A DNA stretch of 64,000 bases from Excoecaria cochinchinensis (Eukaryota; Streptophyta; Magnoliopsida; Malpighiales; Euphorbiaceae): contig CANTUQ010000106.1 of the NCBI GenBank assembly GCA_947683425.1, positions 2,566,001 through 2,630,000 of the forward strand, read 5' to 3'. The first letter of the stretch is position 1; every line of letters begins with the position of its first letter. This document shows, in pieces, positions 22,946-33,700 of the stretch. The notes under the pieces are model-generated. The model saw only the letters and a list, made by a program, of their open reading frames with translations. It had not been told where the DNA came from and did not search any database. A program made the translations under genes and the position numbers.

Positions 22946-23336
22946 CATTTACGAGTGGAGGAGAATCCTATACTTAAGATGCCCCATTTAGAAGCTGCAT
23001 CCATTTTGCTTGTTGGTCCGACACTTAAAAAGTTTAATGATAGAGGTATTATTCTTTAGTTTTTTCCTTCAATGTTTTTAGTCTTTGGCACAAAATTTAG
23101 TAGGGTATTTCTTTCCTTTCTTACGAAACACAAGTTTTTTATTTTGGCTTCATTTTTTCTTTTGGCTTTTTTCGCTCTATTATCAAAAATGCTTTTAGTT
23201 TCTTATTATTTCTTTATGCTGGAAAATCTTATAGATCTTTCTCGAGAAGGGATATTAGTTGCAAAGCGTTATCCAGCTTGCACAGCCTTGTGCATTAGAG
23301 ATGGTTGGGAGGTTTGTCATCTTAAGAATGCAGCAG
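22946..23336 (+). pseudogene. Captured AIR9-like LRR gene fragment: two exons with their intron
   Basis: Exon a (22946-23045) encodes HLRVEENPILKMPHLEAAS... and ends GATAGAG before GT. Exon b (23235-23336) opens after TTATAG, restores the split Asp codon and encodes DLSREGILVAKRYPACTALC...; it ends at GCAGCAG before GT. From memory this matches the end of the LRR region of plant AIR9 (a large microtubule-associated protein with LRR and A9 domains). The intron is retained, so capture was at the DNA level rather than from mRNA. Flanking exons are absent, so no functional protein is expected. Confidence 0.6.
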
Positions 23337-23858
23337 GTGTGAACTCAGTAATATGCACTTACAATCATACTTGATTTGAATGTACATCAAATATTCATAG
23401 CATCCAACTGCATGTTGAATTTGTGACTATCGCTATTGGCAGGTTACCACTTTGTATGATCTATTTGTAATATCATATTGCATTGTGCTCGATTTGCTTT
23501 GGAAGAAATTATCATATACAAGTGTTGAACTTTGCAATATGTCATAGAATGCTTAAAAGCTGTTACTAATGGTAAAAGTCATAGCCACAAACTCACCTAT
23601 TGTCATTAGATATTAAACATGATGCAACTGTTATGTCATTGTTGAGCATATACTGTTGCACATGCATGTGCATGAATTTCTGTCTTCATCAACAGATTAT
23701 AGTGACAATGTTCAAGTTAATAAAATGGTCTTGCTTTTTTATTTTTCCTTCTTCAGATGCAATGATTATCATGTCATTGATTGGTTGAATGGGGATGAAA
23801 GAACATCTATTTAATCCCTTTTTGGAATCAAGTTCATGATCCTTGGTTAAATCTTCAG
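23337..23858. other. CACTA interior downstream of the captured exons
   Basis: About 520 bp, AT-rich and intron-like, no coding signal. It continues after Athila B at 39267. Confidence 0.5.
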
Positions 23859-25044
23859 ATGGTTGACGCGACCTCAGCAAGTGTACTGAATCGACAAGTA
23901 ATATAATGGAGTATTTTTAAGACTCCGAGTTATCGTACCCAAGAGACTGTGTGCGCAAGTAATGAAAATCAAATGTATGCTAAAGAATTCCCAATTGTTT
24001 GAATTTATTGAATTAACTACTGATTAAAAACAAAGAATTTAAATAACCAAAATAAGTAAACAGAAACAATCAAATTAAATTGACAGCAACAATTGCAATA
24101 AACTAAATGACGGAAAAATTAACAAGATAAGAATTCAAAATTAGACAAATGTTGCTCAGGTTCACTCATCCAGCCCATACCCAGATATGAATCAAAACAC
24201 ATAAAGAAAATATATATGAACGAAATCGGGATAACCCTCTTAACCCAAGCGTCCCATTCCGAAGCAAGCTACTCTAATTACATGACGTCCCATTCCGGAG
24301 CAAGTCATACAACTAGCCTAATCACGGGTCTAAAATCCTAGGTTCGGTTTGCTTTCCCATTCTGGAGCCAAACAACCCAAAACCTACTTATTTCACTCCT
24401 CACTCAAATCTTAAACCATGAAAACATGCACATATGGATTCCCTTCCGGAGCAGTCCGAATGTTACAGCAAACATGACAGAAAATCTGAAGATAAATTAT
24501 CATGACATTTAATCATTCAATTCAATAACCAATTAAGATACATGAATTAATCCATTCATCAAAACAGGAAATTAACTTGAAAACATACATCTCATGATTT
24601 GACAATAATAACCAGTGAAATAAACCTTCATTCATATATCAAATATCAAAATATGTTTAGAGTTCACATCTAAGATAGGGGTTTAGAGATCCCCCAAACA
24701 ACTAAGAAACTACTCACAATCCATTACAAATTCAAAAGAATAAAGGAAAGAATAAACTCAGGAATTCATTGAGGTAGAAATCCCGATTGAATCCCACGTT
24801 CTTCAGTCTTTTTCTTCAGATCTTTAATGGAGAATAAAACCAAAATTCTGGAAAACTGAAAAACTAACTATCTCTGGAAATTAACTATGTATCTAATGAA
24901 AATTACTCTCAATTTCTAATTAAAATCTCAAAGAAAGAATGAAGATTAAAGTTTAGAACCGAAGAATCACTCAGAAAATCTCAGCTGCCAAAACTAATAA
25001 CAAAAACTAACTAAAAAATCGGAACCCTAGCCAAAGAGAAAAGT

Positions 25045-25056
25045 GCGTTTTTATAG
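25045..25056 (-). promoter_or_regulatory. Candidate TATA box of the Athila B LTR
   Basis: Sense CTATAAAAACGC lies a little over 10 bp downstream of the last palindrome; the right-LTR copy at about 38653-38664 reads CTATAAAAATGC. The position is consistent with U3 ending shortly downstream, making the palindrome array the immediate upstream promoter region. Confidence 0.5.
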
Positions 25057-25068
25057 TTCCAGATGGGT

Positions 25069-25463
25069 CACGGTGACAATGAAATTCATTGTCACCGTGT
25101 CCAGTCGAGAATTTCAAATCCTTTCACGCACAGGAGAGGGGTCACGGTGACAATGAAATTCATTGTCACCGTGAGGTCTTCAAAGTTTCGCTTCTGTCCA
25201 GGAAATAATTATGTCATGGTCACAATGGAATCCATTGTGATCGAGAGGTACGTGCTGCTTTGATTCTGCCTTGATGATTTTTATGTCACGGTGACAATGA
25301 AATTGATTGTCACCGTGACATACTTCCTACTTGCATTCTGCCCAATCGTTCGCTATGTCACGGCCACAATGAAATCCATTGTGACCGTGACCCATCTAGG
25401 TCAGCTCCTGTCTTCCACTTCTCTTTATGTCACGGTCACAATGAATTTCATTGTGACCATGAT
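25069..25463. repeat. Palindrome array B1 (6 units) in the left LTR of Athila B
   Basis: Units 25069-25099, 25142-25174, 25213-25246, 25282-25322, 25357-25391 and 25429-25463. Arms are CACGGTSACAATGAA-like, up to 20 bp, with almost no loop. Centres are about 25084, 25158, 25230, 25302, 25374 and 25446 (spacing 72-74 bp). Spacers of about 35-40 bp are strongly diverged, with only traces such as TTCTG shared. Confidence 0.96.
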
Positions 25464-25653
25464 GTACCTAGAACCTCACCTGCAAAGACAAATAAAAATC
25501 CATCAAAAACTATCTATAATGCATCAAAATTCCAATTTGACTAAGATTAGTAAAATTAACCTAAAGGAAACAAAACCTAACACAAAAACATAACTAATCA
25601 CCTAAAATCATATAAAAACACCCTCAAAACTAAGTACTGTATTGAAGTTATCA

Positions 25654-25693
25654 AAATACCCCACACTTAGACTTTACTAGTTCTCGAGTAAAT
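25654..25693 (-). promoter_or_regulatory. Athila B PPT plus adjacent hairpin
   Basis: Sense CTAAGTGTGGGGTATTTT abuts the 3' LTR (+ strand AAAATACCCCACACTTAG). The adjoining hairpin is TTTACTAG-TTCT-CGAGTAAA (25673-25692), with one mismatch in the stem. Confidence 0.65.
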
Positions 25694-25745
25694 AAATTAT
25701 CCACATTCCTGAAATTTCGAACTCTAACTCAGAATACGAAAACTC

Positions 25746-26958
25746 AAAAATAATCCTAGCAGCAAGCAGAAGGGTCTTAGTTACAAATCCTCACATCAAT
25801 TTATATCAAGTAATTTCACATGTGTGTGTGCTACGCTCAAAACCAATTTTCTCTTTTCAAAACAAAACAACCAATGCATTCCAATAATTGAGCAAAGAAA
25901 TTAAGTATGCAAATGAATTCGCATATAGGTTTCGCGCTTAAAACTCAGGATAATCATACGCCTCTCCTTTAGCACCGGAACCACAAGGGTCATCTCCACT
26001 TAAACAACTCAAATCAAGAATAGAATCAAAAGGACTTATTCCAGGGTTGTAATGTTAGGTTAGGGTATTGGCTAACAAGAAAAGTTAAAGAATTCAAACA
26101 AAGTATTAGCCACTCTACCTTAAGTTTCAACTACCCAAAACTGAACAAGATTGTCCAGATCCTACCTTCAATTCACCCATAATTTCCAATGTTGTCTAAA
26201 CTTCTCCATACATAATATGCATTGAACTCAACAACAACAAAGTGATGAACTTCCCTTTTAATTCACTTTTAAACCCAATTCCGTAAATATGAGTATGTCT
26301 TTTTCTACTCAAAGGTACCCCACACTTGAATTTTTCGATATTCAATAATCAAAAATAATCCTAGCAGCAAGCAGAAGGGTCTTAGTTACAAATCCTCACA
26401 TCAATTTATATCAAGTAATTTCACATGTGTGTGTGCTAGGCTCAAAACCAATTTTCTCTTTTCAAAACAAAACAACTAATGCATTCCAATAATTGAGCAA
26501 AGAAATTAAGTATGCAAATGAATTCGCATATAGGTTTCACGCTTAAAACTCAGGATAATCATACGCCTCTCCTTTAGCACCGGAACCACCACAAGGGTCA
26601 TCTCCACTTAAACAACTCAAATCAAGAATAGAATCAAAAGGACTTATTCCAGGGTTGTAATGTTAGGTTAGGGTATTGGCTAACAAGAAAAGTTAAAGAA
26701 TTCAAACAAAGTATTAGCCACTCTACCTTAAGTTTCAACTACCCAAAACTGAACAAGATTGTCCAGATCCTACCTTCAATTCACCCATAATTTCCAATGT
26801 TGTCTAAACTTCTCCATACATAATATGCATTGAACTCAACAACAACAAAGTGATGAACTTCCCTTTTAATTCACTTTTAAACCCAATTCCGTAAATATGA
26901 GTATGTCTTTTTCTACTCAAAGGTACCCCACACTTGAATTTTTCGATATTCAATAATC
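25746..26958. repeat. Tandem duplication of about 605 bp in the 3' region of Athila B
   Basis: Unit 1 is 25746-26350 and unit 2 is 26351-26958, both starting AAAAATAATCCTAGCAGC and ending TTCAATAATC. They differ by a 3-bp insertion near 26588 and a few substitutions, so the duplication is recent. Confidence 0.93.
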
Positions 26959-27870
26959 AAAATTGACTAAAAGAAACAACAAAACTCATTGAACTTTCAT
27001 TTTTTTTTTCATCATTATTTTTCTCTCTTTTTTTTTTCTTCATTATTTTTCTTTCTCTTTTTTTTTTTCTTCTTTTCATTATTTTTTTTTCTTTTTTTTC
27101 TGGGGTACCCAAAGTCTAGAATTTCTTATACCCATTTTTTTCTAATGAGGGAAAGTTTAACACCATACTAAATAACACCCACAAAATTCAACAATTCTTC
27201 CCACACTTTCACTATTTCAACATAGATACCCTTATTCAACTTTCAATGATATTCCAACCCAATTCTAAAGTGGCCAATTCTTAGAAAAGGGTAGGCAAAG
27301 GCATTTAGGCTAAATGGTAAAATAATAGTGTAAAAAGAAAATTTTGTAGTACGCTTTTAGCATACTAAATCAGCTCAACGGGGCTAGCAATGGAAATAAC
27401 GTAAACAGGTAGGTCTAAAGCTATTTAAAAGTGGTTATCAAAGAAACAAATTGGCTTAAAAGTGTCCTAAACTTGTTTAAGTTGTTATCATGTTTCGAAG
27501 GGTGATGAGGAAGGTTCTAACTATCCTAACATTCCTTCACTCAAAAACTCTTACGCACTGGATTTTTCAAATTTTACAAACAAGCTTATAGTGCATAAAA
27601 GATTGGAAATCGCAAGATATATGACTGATTGAGATTCAATTTGCTTCTTAAACTTCCAACTACTCATTTGCCAAGATCAGTTTTTAAGATAGACTATTCT
27701 CCAATTAAAGTTCAAAACATTCACAACAGGAATAACTGAGGTTAAGCTAAGCTAAGATAAAGATATTTAGGCAACGACAATAAAGTACAATGAAACTAAA
27801 ACAGAAATAACCATGCATCATACATCAATGGAATGGCTGTTAATTATATATATAATATGAAATTAATGTC
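26959..27870 (-). other. Remaining 3' non-coding region of Athila B
   Basis: Contains a pyrimidine-rich low-complexity tract (26998-27100) and the conserved blocks AAAGTGGCCAATTCTTAG and GTACGCTTTTAGCATACTA seen also in Athila A. No genes. Confidence 0.7.
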
Positions 27871-27874
27871 TCCT

Positions 27875-27910
27875 ACCCCCCACATAAAAACTTGCTGTCC
27901 CCAGCAAGTA
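27875..27910 (-). promoter_or_regulatory. Internal PPT-like G-run plus hairpin after ORF1 of Athila B
   Basis: + strand TACCCCCCACAT is followed by the perfect hairpin ACTTGCTG-TCCC-CAGCAAGT (27891-27910), at the same place relative to ORF1 as in Athila A. Confidence 0.55.
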
Positions 27911-27990
27911 ATAATATTACATATCAAAAAGAAAAATAAAATAAAAATAAAATAAACAAAAGTCAAACAAAAGATAAGAGGTCTCCCTGA

Positions 27991-29189
27991 TCATGGATCG
28001 GATGGTGGTGGTGGCGGTGGGAAATGGGTATCAAACCGTGCAGACCAAGCGGAGAATCCCTGGATCAGCTGGTCCATCTGAGACTGCATGTCTGCCTGAG
28101 ACGCTGAGATGGTGCCAACAGATGTGGCAAGGGTGTCCACTGATGCAGCGATGATGTCCATGCGTGCCATCAGAGCGTCATACTGCTGCGACGATAATTG
28201 CACAGGCTCTGGTGCAGGAGGGACCGGTGCCTCAGGTTCGTCCTCCTGCTCATGAGGTAAACCGCCCAATCCCCGCTCAACTCTATGTAAATACTCCTCA
28301 TGGGTTGATAACCGGTAACCATCCGCTGTTGTTGGATCTTTGACTATAACCTTCATATTCCTCAGCATCTTATCATTAATTACAGGAATAGAAGATAAAG
28401 CCTTGTACTTGCCCAATGGATGGTTAACCCTCTTGGCTATCATTGTGACGAATCCGCCCAATGCGATTTTTTTCACTTTCCTTGGATGCCATTGCATCTC
28501 CTCCAATTTATGCCAAACATGAGTAGCGCCATTGATTCTAACATCCCGAACCATGCAAGCAAGGAATAAAGCTTCGGGTAAGTTTACCTGTCCCGCCGAA
28601 TCTACATGGCTGAGGAGAGAAAGTGAGAAGAATCTATGGATGATGCGCAGAACATGGTCGTCCAAATGGTGGGCTTTCGTCTTGCCCGAGACATACATGG
28701 TAGCTGTAGCCGTGTCTCTAATAGTGGCCCAAGCAGCATCCTTATCATACTCCTCAAAACAGTCGGGTACAAGGTGTGGAAAACCAAGGTATTCGAAAAA
28801 TTGATGAAAAGTGAGATTGTAAGAAGTTCCATCCAACCAAAAAGACACCGTACCTGGGTCTCGGGTGAGGTCGCGTCCTGGTCGACAGGTGACGGTCGAC
28901 GCAAAATCCCTTGTCAATTGCGGATATACCTTCTCCCGTGTTGAGAACACCCTCTCCCAACCGATGTTGGCTATTAGATGTTGTACTTGATCTCTAATAC
29001 CGAGCTTCTGCAATAGATCAAAATCCAAATATGTCATCGGGACATAGGAGCACTTAGAGAACAGAGCATAAACATCTTTCTTTGGTACCGGTACCCACTT
29101 AGGGACCTTCGAAATATCTACTGATTTTTGGCTCGGGGGTGGGCTGATGGAGCTGGAAGCAAGAGCAGAGCTTTTGCGCTTAGGAGCCA
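27991..29189 (-). CDS. Env-like ORF1 (Athila ORF1 family), Athila B copy, intact main exon
   Basis: An open frame of about 400 codons to the stop at 27991, ending in a run of six prolines and SDP. It shares blocks with the Athila A copy: WATIRDTATATMYVSG, KAHHLDDHVLRIIHRFF, NPRKVKKIA-like (HPRKVKKIALGG). The C-terminal third has a Pro/Glu-rich linker and a heptad-like segment. Although the frame is open upstream to 29223 (MLLNLIFPCC), the sense sequence TTTTTCCATGTTGTGCAG/TGGCTCC is a textbook 3' splice site, and homology to Athila A begins exactly at ATGGCTCC. The A of the ATG would come from the exon ending at 29989. Function is unknown; env-like is a positional label. Confidence 0.8.
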
Positions 29190-29988
29190 CTGCACAACAT
29201 GGAAAAATCAAGTTCAATAGCATGAGATGGCATCAACAGCATTGGATTTTAAAAATACAGCATAATGGCAAGTTTATGCTAACCTGGGGCAATCTCTCAA
29301 TTCCAAATGAATAACATAAAAGATGCAATAATGCAAGAAGAATTCAAATGACAGAAGCATGATTCAGCAAAAGTTATGAGCAAGTGCAGTATTAAACCCA
29401 CAAAATGCAATAAAAGGTTAAGAGAATTTAAGCTACTATCAAAAGGTAAAATTAATAAATGAGAACAACACACTCATTTGAACATTATTGCAAAAGAATC
29501 TTGGCATTGCAAATTGGCAGGAATTGGAAAAAACAAGAAAATCATTCATTCAAACATTTAGTCGAACACCTGGTATGCAGATAAGTTATTGATTAAATTG
29601 AAGCTCAAAGATCATACTAACAACCCACGATTTCAACAATCAGGCATTACAATATAGAGTAAACAATTAAAAACCAGCAATTGCCATTATGAACCAAGAA
29701 TTTGAAGAAAGATTTCAATTTAAATCATATACACATGCCTGCCCTAACATCCCAACCCAACTCGTTCTTAATAAAGAAAAACAAATTGAAATGGGGAAGT
29801 AAGAATTTAAGGGATGCACAGCTTGAATCGAAAATCATCAAAGAAGAAAAAAAAAAAAAAAACATCAGCACAAGAATCGCCTCAATCACAGCCATAGAGA
29901 TCAATTTTGAACAGGGAACGCAGGGAGGAAGAAAAAAGACAAATAAATGAATTGAAATAAAATTAAAAAGGAAGAGAAAACTACTTAC
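29190..29988 (-). other. Predicted intron splitting the ORF1 start codon, Athila B
   Basis: Sense donor ACAACAA/GTAAGTAG (29989/29988) and acceptor TTGTGCAG/TGG (29190/29189). Joining them gives the context ACAACAATGGCTCC. The roughly 800-bp interval is A/T-rich and non-coding. The Athila A copy has no intron at this point. Confidence 0.6.
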
Positions 29989-30125
29989 TTGTTGTAGATA
30001 ATCCGGGATGATGGTCTAAAAGAGAGAAAATGACACAGAGAATGCAGCGAAGAAGAAATGGTGCACGGTGCGAGTGAATGAGATGTGAGAAATAACAAAT
30101 AGAAAACTGGGGTTTTAAAAATTCT
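29989..30125 (-). promoter_or_regulatory. Candidate internal promoter and leader exon of ORF1, Athila B
   Basis: Sense order: last palindrome of array B2 (30134), TTTTTAAAACCCCAG (about 30111-30125), a CT-rich leader, then the GTAAGTAG splice donor. The TTTTTAAAA-CCCC motif is shared with Athila A at 7895-7911. This layout suggests a separate ORF1 transcript. Confidence 0.4.
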
Positions 30126-30133
30126 TTTCGTGG

Positions 30134-30533
30134 GTCACGGTCACAATGAGTTTCATTGTGACCGTGACATATCCAAAATTTGCAATCCAGAATTGAACCG
30201 CCATGGGGTCACGGTGACAATGAAATTAATTGTCACCGTGACATAACCAAATTTGAAAACAGAATTGAATGTGCATTATGTCACGGTCACAATGAATTTC
30301 ATTATCACCGTGACATAACCCAGTTTGAAAACAGAATGTAACTTATTTTATCTCACGGTGACAATGAATTTCATTGTCATCGTGACATGTTCACACCTCA
30401 AAACAGAATGTAACTTACCTGATGGTCACGGTCACAATGAGTTTCATTGTGACCGTGACATGTGCATCAACCAGAATCCAGAATGCATCCTCCTTTGGTC
30501 ACGGTCACAATGAGTTTCATTGTGACCGTGACC
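30134..30533. repeat. Palindrome array B2 (6 units) between pol and ORF1 of Athila B
   Basis: Units 30134-30168, 30208-30242, 30276-30318, 30352-30386, 30425-30459 and 30497-30533, arms GTCACGGTSACAATGA-like. Centres are about 30151, 30225, 30297, 30369, 30442 and 30515, spacing 72-74 bp. Four of six units use the CGGTCACAATG form. Confidence 0.96.
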
Positions 30534-30748
30534 ACCTGTACACTTGCACAAATTCATCAATTCCTCTAAATCTCTTCATACAATTGTTTTGAACCTTCTC
30601 CAACAAAACATAATTTCTCTTCTAAACATAAAATTTACAAAATGAAACAAGATTAACTTCCTAAACAAAAAAATTAAATGATAAAAAGAAACAAAGATAA
30701 GAAGTAGTTCTGCATTTAACAAGTCCGCAGTTGGACTTTTAAAAACCG

Positions 30749-33700
30749 TCAAGGATCCATAAGAGTGACGATCGTGGAAGCACAATCAAATTTAGATTCA
30801 AAATACGGCTTCACACGATGTCCATTTACCTTGAATTCATCCTCAAACTGCGGGTGCTTCAATGTCACCACGCCAAACTTATCAACTGCCACTACTTCAT
30901 ATGGTCCCTTCCATCTCGATTTCAACTTACCAGGAAACAATCACAGCCTACTGTCATAAAGAAGCACTCGCATTCCAGGTGTAATTTCCTTTCTGACCAG
31001 TTTTCGATCATGCCACTTCTTAGTTTTATCTTTGTACCTCATGGCATGATCATAGGCCCAAAATCGATGCTCGTCTAGTTCATTTAGCTGCAAAGACCTG
31101 CACTTTCCTGCATTCTCAAGGTCAAAATTCAGAAATTTGGTAGCCCAATAAGCTTTATGCTCTATTTCCACTAGGAGGTGACAGGATTTCCCAAAAACCA
31201 ACCTAAAAGGGGACATCCCTATCGGTGTCTTGAATGCTGTCCTATAAGCCCATAGAGCATCATCTAACTTAAGGTACCAATCTTTTCTAGATGAATTGAC
31301 CGTTTTTTCTAAGATGGCCTTTAACTCTCTGTTAGACACTTCAACTTGACCATTAGCCTGAGCATGGTAAGGGGTTGTGACCTTATGCCTAACGCCAAAT
31401 TTCTTTAATAAAGCCTTAAATTGGTGGTTCACAAAATGTTTACCACCATCGCTTATAATGGCTCTAGGGGCTCCATATCGAGTGAATATATTTCTCCTCA
31501 AAAATTCTAAAACAATCTTAGCATCAGCGGTTCTAGTGGCTATAGCTTCGACCCATTTACTCACATAATCCACTGCCACCAGAATATATTCAAACCCGTA
31601 CGAAACCGGAAAAGGTCCCATAAAATCTATTCCCCATACATCAAATAGTTCTACCTCAAGCATGTTTGTCAGGGGCATCTCATCTCGCTTAGATATATTT
31701 CCTACCCTCTGGCATCTATCACAAGTCTTCACATAAAATTGAACATCTCTAAACATTGTAGGCCAATAAAAACCAGAAGATAAAATTTTCATTACCGTTT
31801 TATTTGGCCCATGATGTCCACCCGCTTCTCCACTGTGACAAGCTGTGATGATTGCACCCGTCTCTTCATCTGAGATGCACCTTCTTAAAACTTGATCCGC
31901 ACATAATCGGAAAAGGTAAGGGTCATCCCAAATGTATTGTCTTGCATCTACTCGCAGTTTCTTCTTTTGCTGCCAAGTATAATCTTTAGGCATAAAACCT
32001 CTTGCAAGAAAATTTGCTATATTAGCAAACCAAGGAACAGAAATGTCACAAGCAAATACAGCACAAATGTGTTCATCAGGAAATAAATCTAAAATTTCCC
32101 CCTTTTGAATATGGTCATTTTCCATTCTTGACAAATGGTCTGCCACGAAGTTTTCAGCACCCTTCTTATCCTTAATTTCTAAATCGAACTCTTGCAATAG
32201 CAACACCCAACGAATCAGCCTCGATTTGGATTCTTTCTTGGCAAATAAATGCCTCAAAGCTACATGGTCCGACCACACCACAACTTTTGCACCCAGCAAA
32301 TATGGCCTGAACTTCTCGAACGCATACACAATTGCTAGAAGTTCTTTCTTTGTGGTGGTGTAATTAACCTGTGCTCCTGTCAAAGTGTGACTAGCATAAT
32401 AAATTGCACAGAATATCTTATCCCTTCGCTGTCCCAGTACCGCTCCCACTGCATAATCACTAGCATCACACATTAGTTCAAACGGCATAGTCCAATCCGG
32501 AGATATAATCACCGGAGCTGAAATAAGCCATTGTTTTAATGTTTCAAAAGCTAGCAAGCATTCATTATCAAAATTAAAAACAGCATCTTTCATGAGTAAA
32601 TTAGATAGGGGTTTAGCAATTTTTGAAAAATTTTTAATAAAACGCCGGTAAAACCCCGCATGTCCTAAAAAACTCCTTATGCCCTTAACACTCGTTGGAG
32701 GCGGTAACTTCTCTATGACTTCAACTTTTGCCTTATCCACTTCTATCCCTCTCTCTGAAATTTTATGCCCTAACACAATGCCCTCTCTCACCATAAAATG
32801 GCATTTTTCCCAATTTAAAACTAGGTTAGTCTTTTCACATCTCCCTAGCACTAAATCAAGATTCTTTAAACAGCTCATAAAATCAGCTCCATATATAGTG
32901 AAATCATCCATGAATACCTCCATAAATTTTTCTATAAAATCATGGAAAATAGCCATCATACACCGCTGAAACGTAGCCGGTGCATTACATAACCCAAAGG
33001 GCATTCTTCTATAAGCGAATGTGCCATATGGGCAGGTAAAGGTCATTTTCTCTTGATCCTCAGGGGCTATACGAATCTGCAAATATCCCGAATACCCCAT
33101 CTAAAAAACAGTAGAACCTATTACCTGCTAACCTCTGTAGCATTTGATCAATAAATGGCAAAGGGAAATGGTCTTTCCTAGTGGCAATATTCAACCTTCT
33201 ATAATCAATACAGACTCTCCAACCCGTAACTGTACGAGTTGGAATCAATTCATTCAGTTCATTGTTTACCACTATCATCCCCCCTTTTTTAGGCACACAC
33301 TGTACTGGGCTAACCCATCTACTATCAGAAATAGGGTAGATTATACCTGTATCGAGGAGTTTGAGTACCTCCCTTTTTACTACCTCTTGCATGGCCGGGT
33401 TGAGTCTTCTTTGAGGCTGAGCTACCGGCTTGCATTCCTCCTCCATTGGGATCACATGTGTGCAGTAGCTTGGGTCAATCCCCTTCAAGTCTGAGGTTTC
33501 CCATCCGATTGCTCCCTTGTGCTTTCTCAGCACCTCTAGCAGCAGCTGTTCTTCATCACCTGTTAACAAAGAAGAGATAATTACTGGTTTCTGATCTTTC
33601 TCTAAAAACACATATTTTAAATGAGAGGGGAGAGGTTTAAGTTCAGAATTTAAATCCCCCTTTTTATGGTTAGACTCTTCATTCTGTGACTCATCCTTTC

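Larger units (their letters stand above)
23864..25653 (-). repeat. Left (3') LTR of Athila B
   Basis: 1790 bp. It contains TTCCGGAGC-type repeated phrases (24250-24450), six palindromes (25069-25463) and, on the sense strand just after them, CTATAAAAACGC (about 25045-25056), a good TATA-box candidate followed by CTAGGGTTCC leader-like sequence. Confidence 0.95.

Noticed and set aside
23072..23374. 100-codon + strand ORF as a gene
   Set aside because: Its first half is intron; only 23235-23336 is exon-like, in the AIR9-like frame.
25069..25463. CRISPR-like array (regular palindromic repeats with variable spacers)
   Set aside because: Plant retrotransposon context, spacers are diverged copies of one another, no cas genes, and the array is duplicated with the LTR.
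28340..28944. + strand ORFs opposite ORF1 of Athila B
   Set aside because: Antisense shadows of the intact minus-strand ORF1.
27991..29223. Taking the upstream Met at 29223 as the ORF1 start
   Set aside because: The extension (MLLNLIFPCC) translates a polypyrimidine tract and splice acceptor; homology to Athila A starts at the split ATG.
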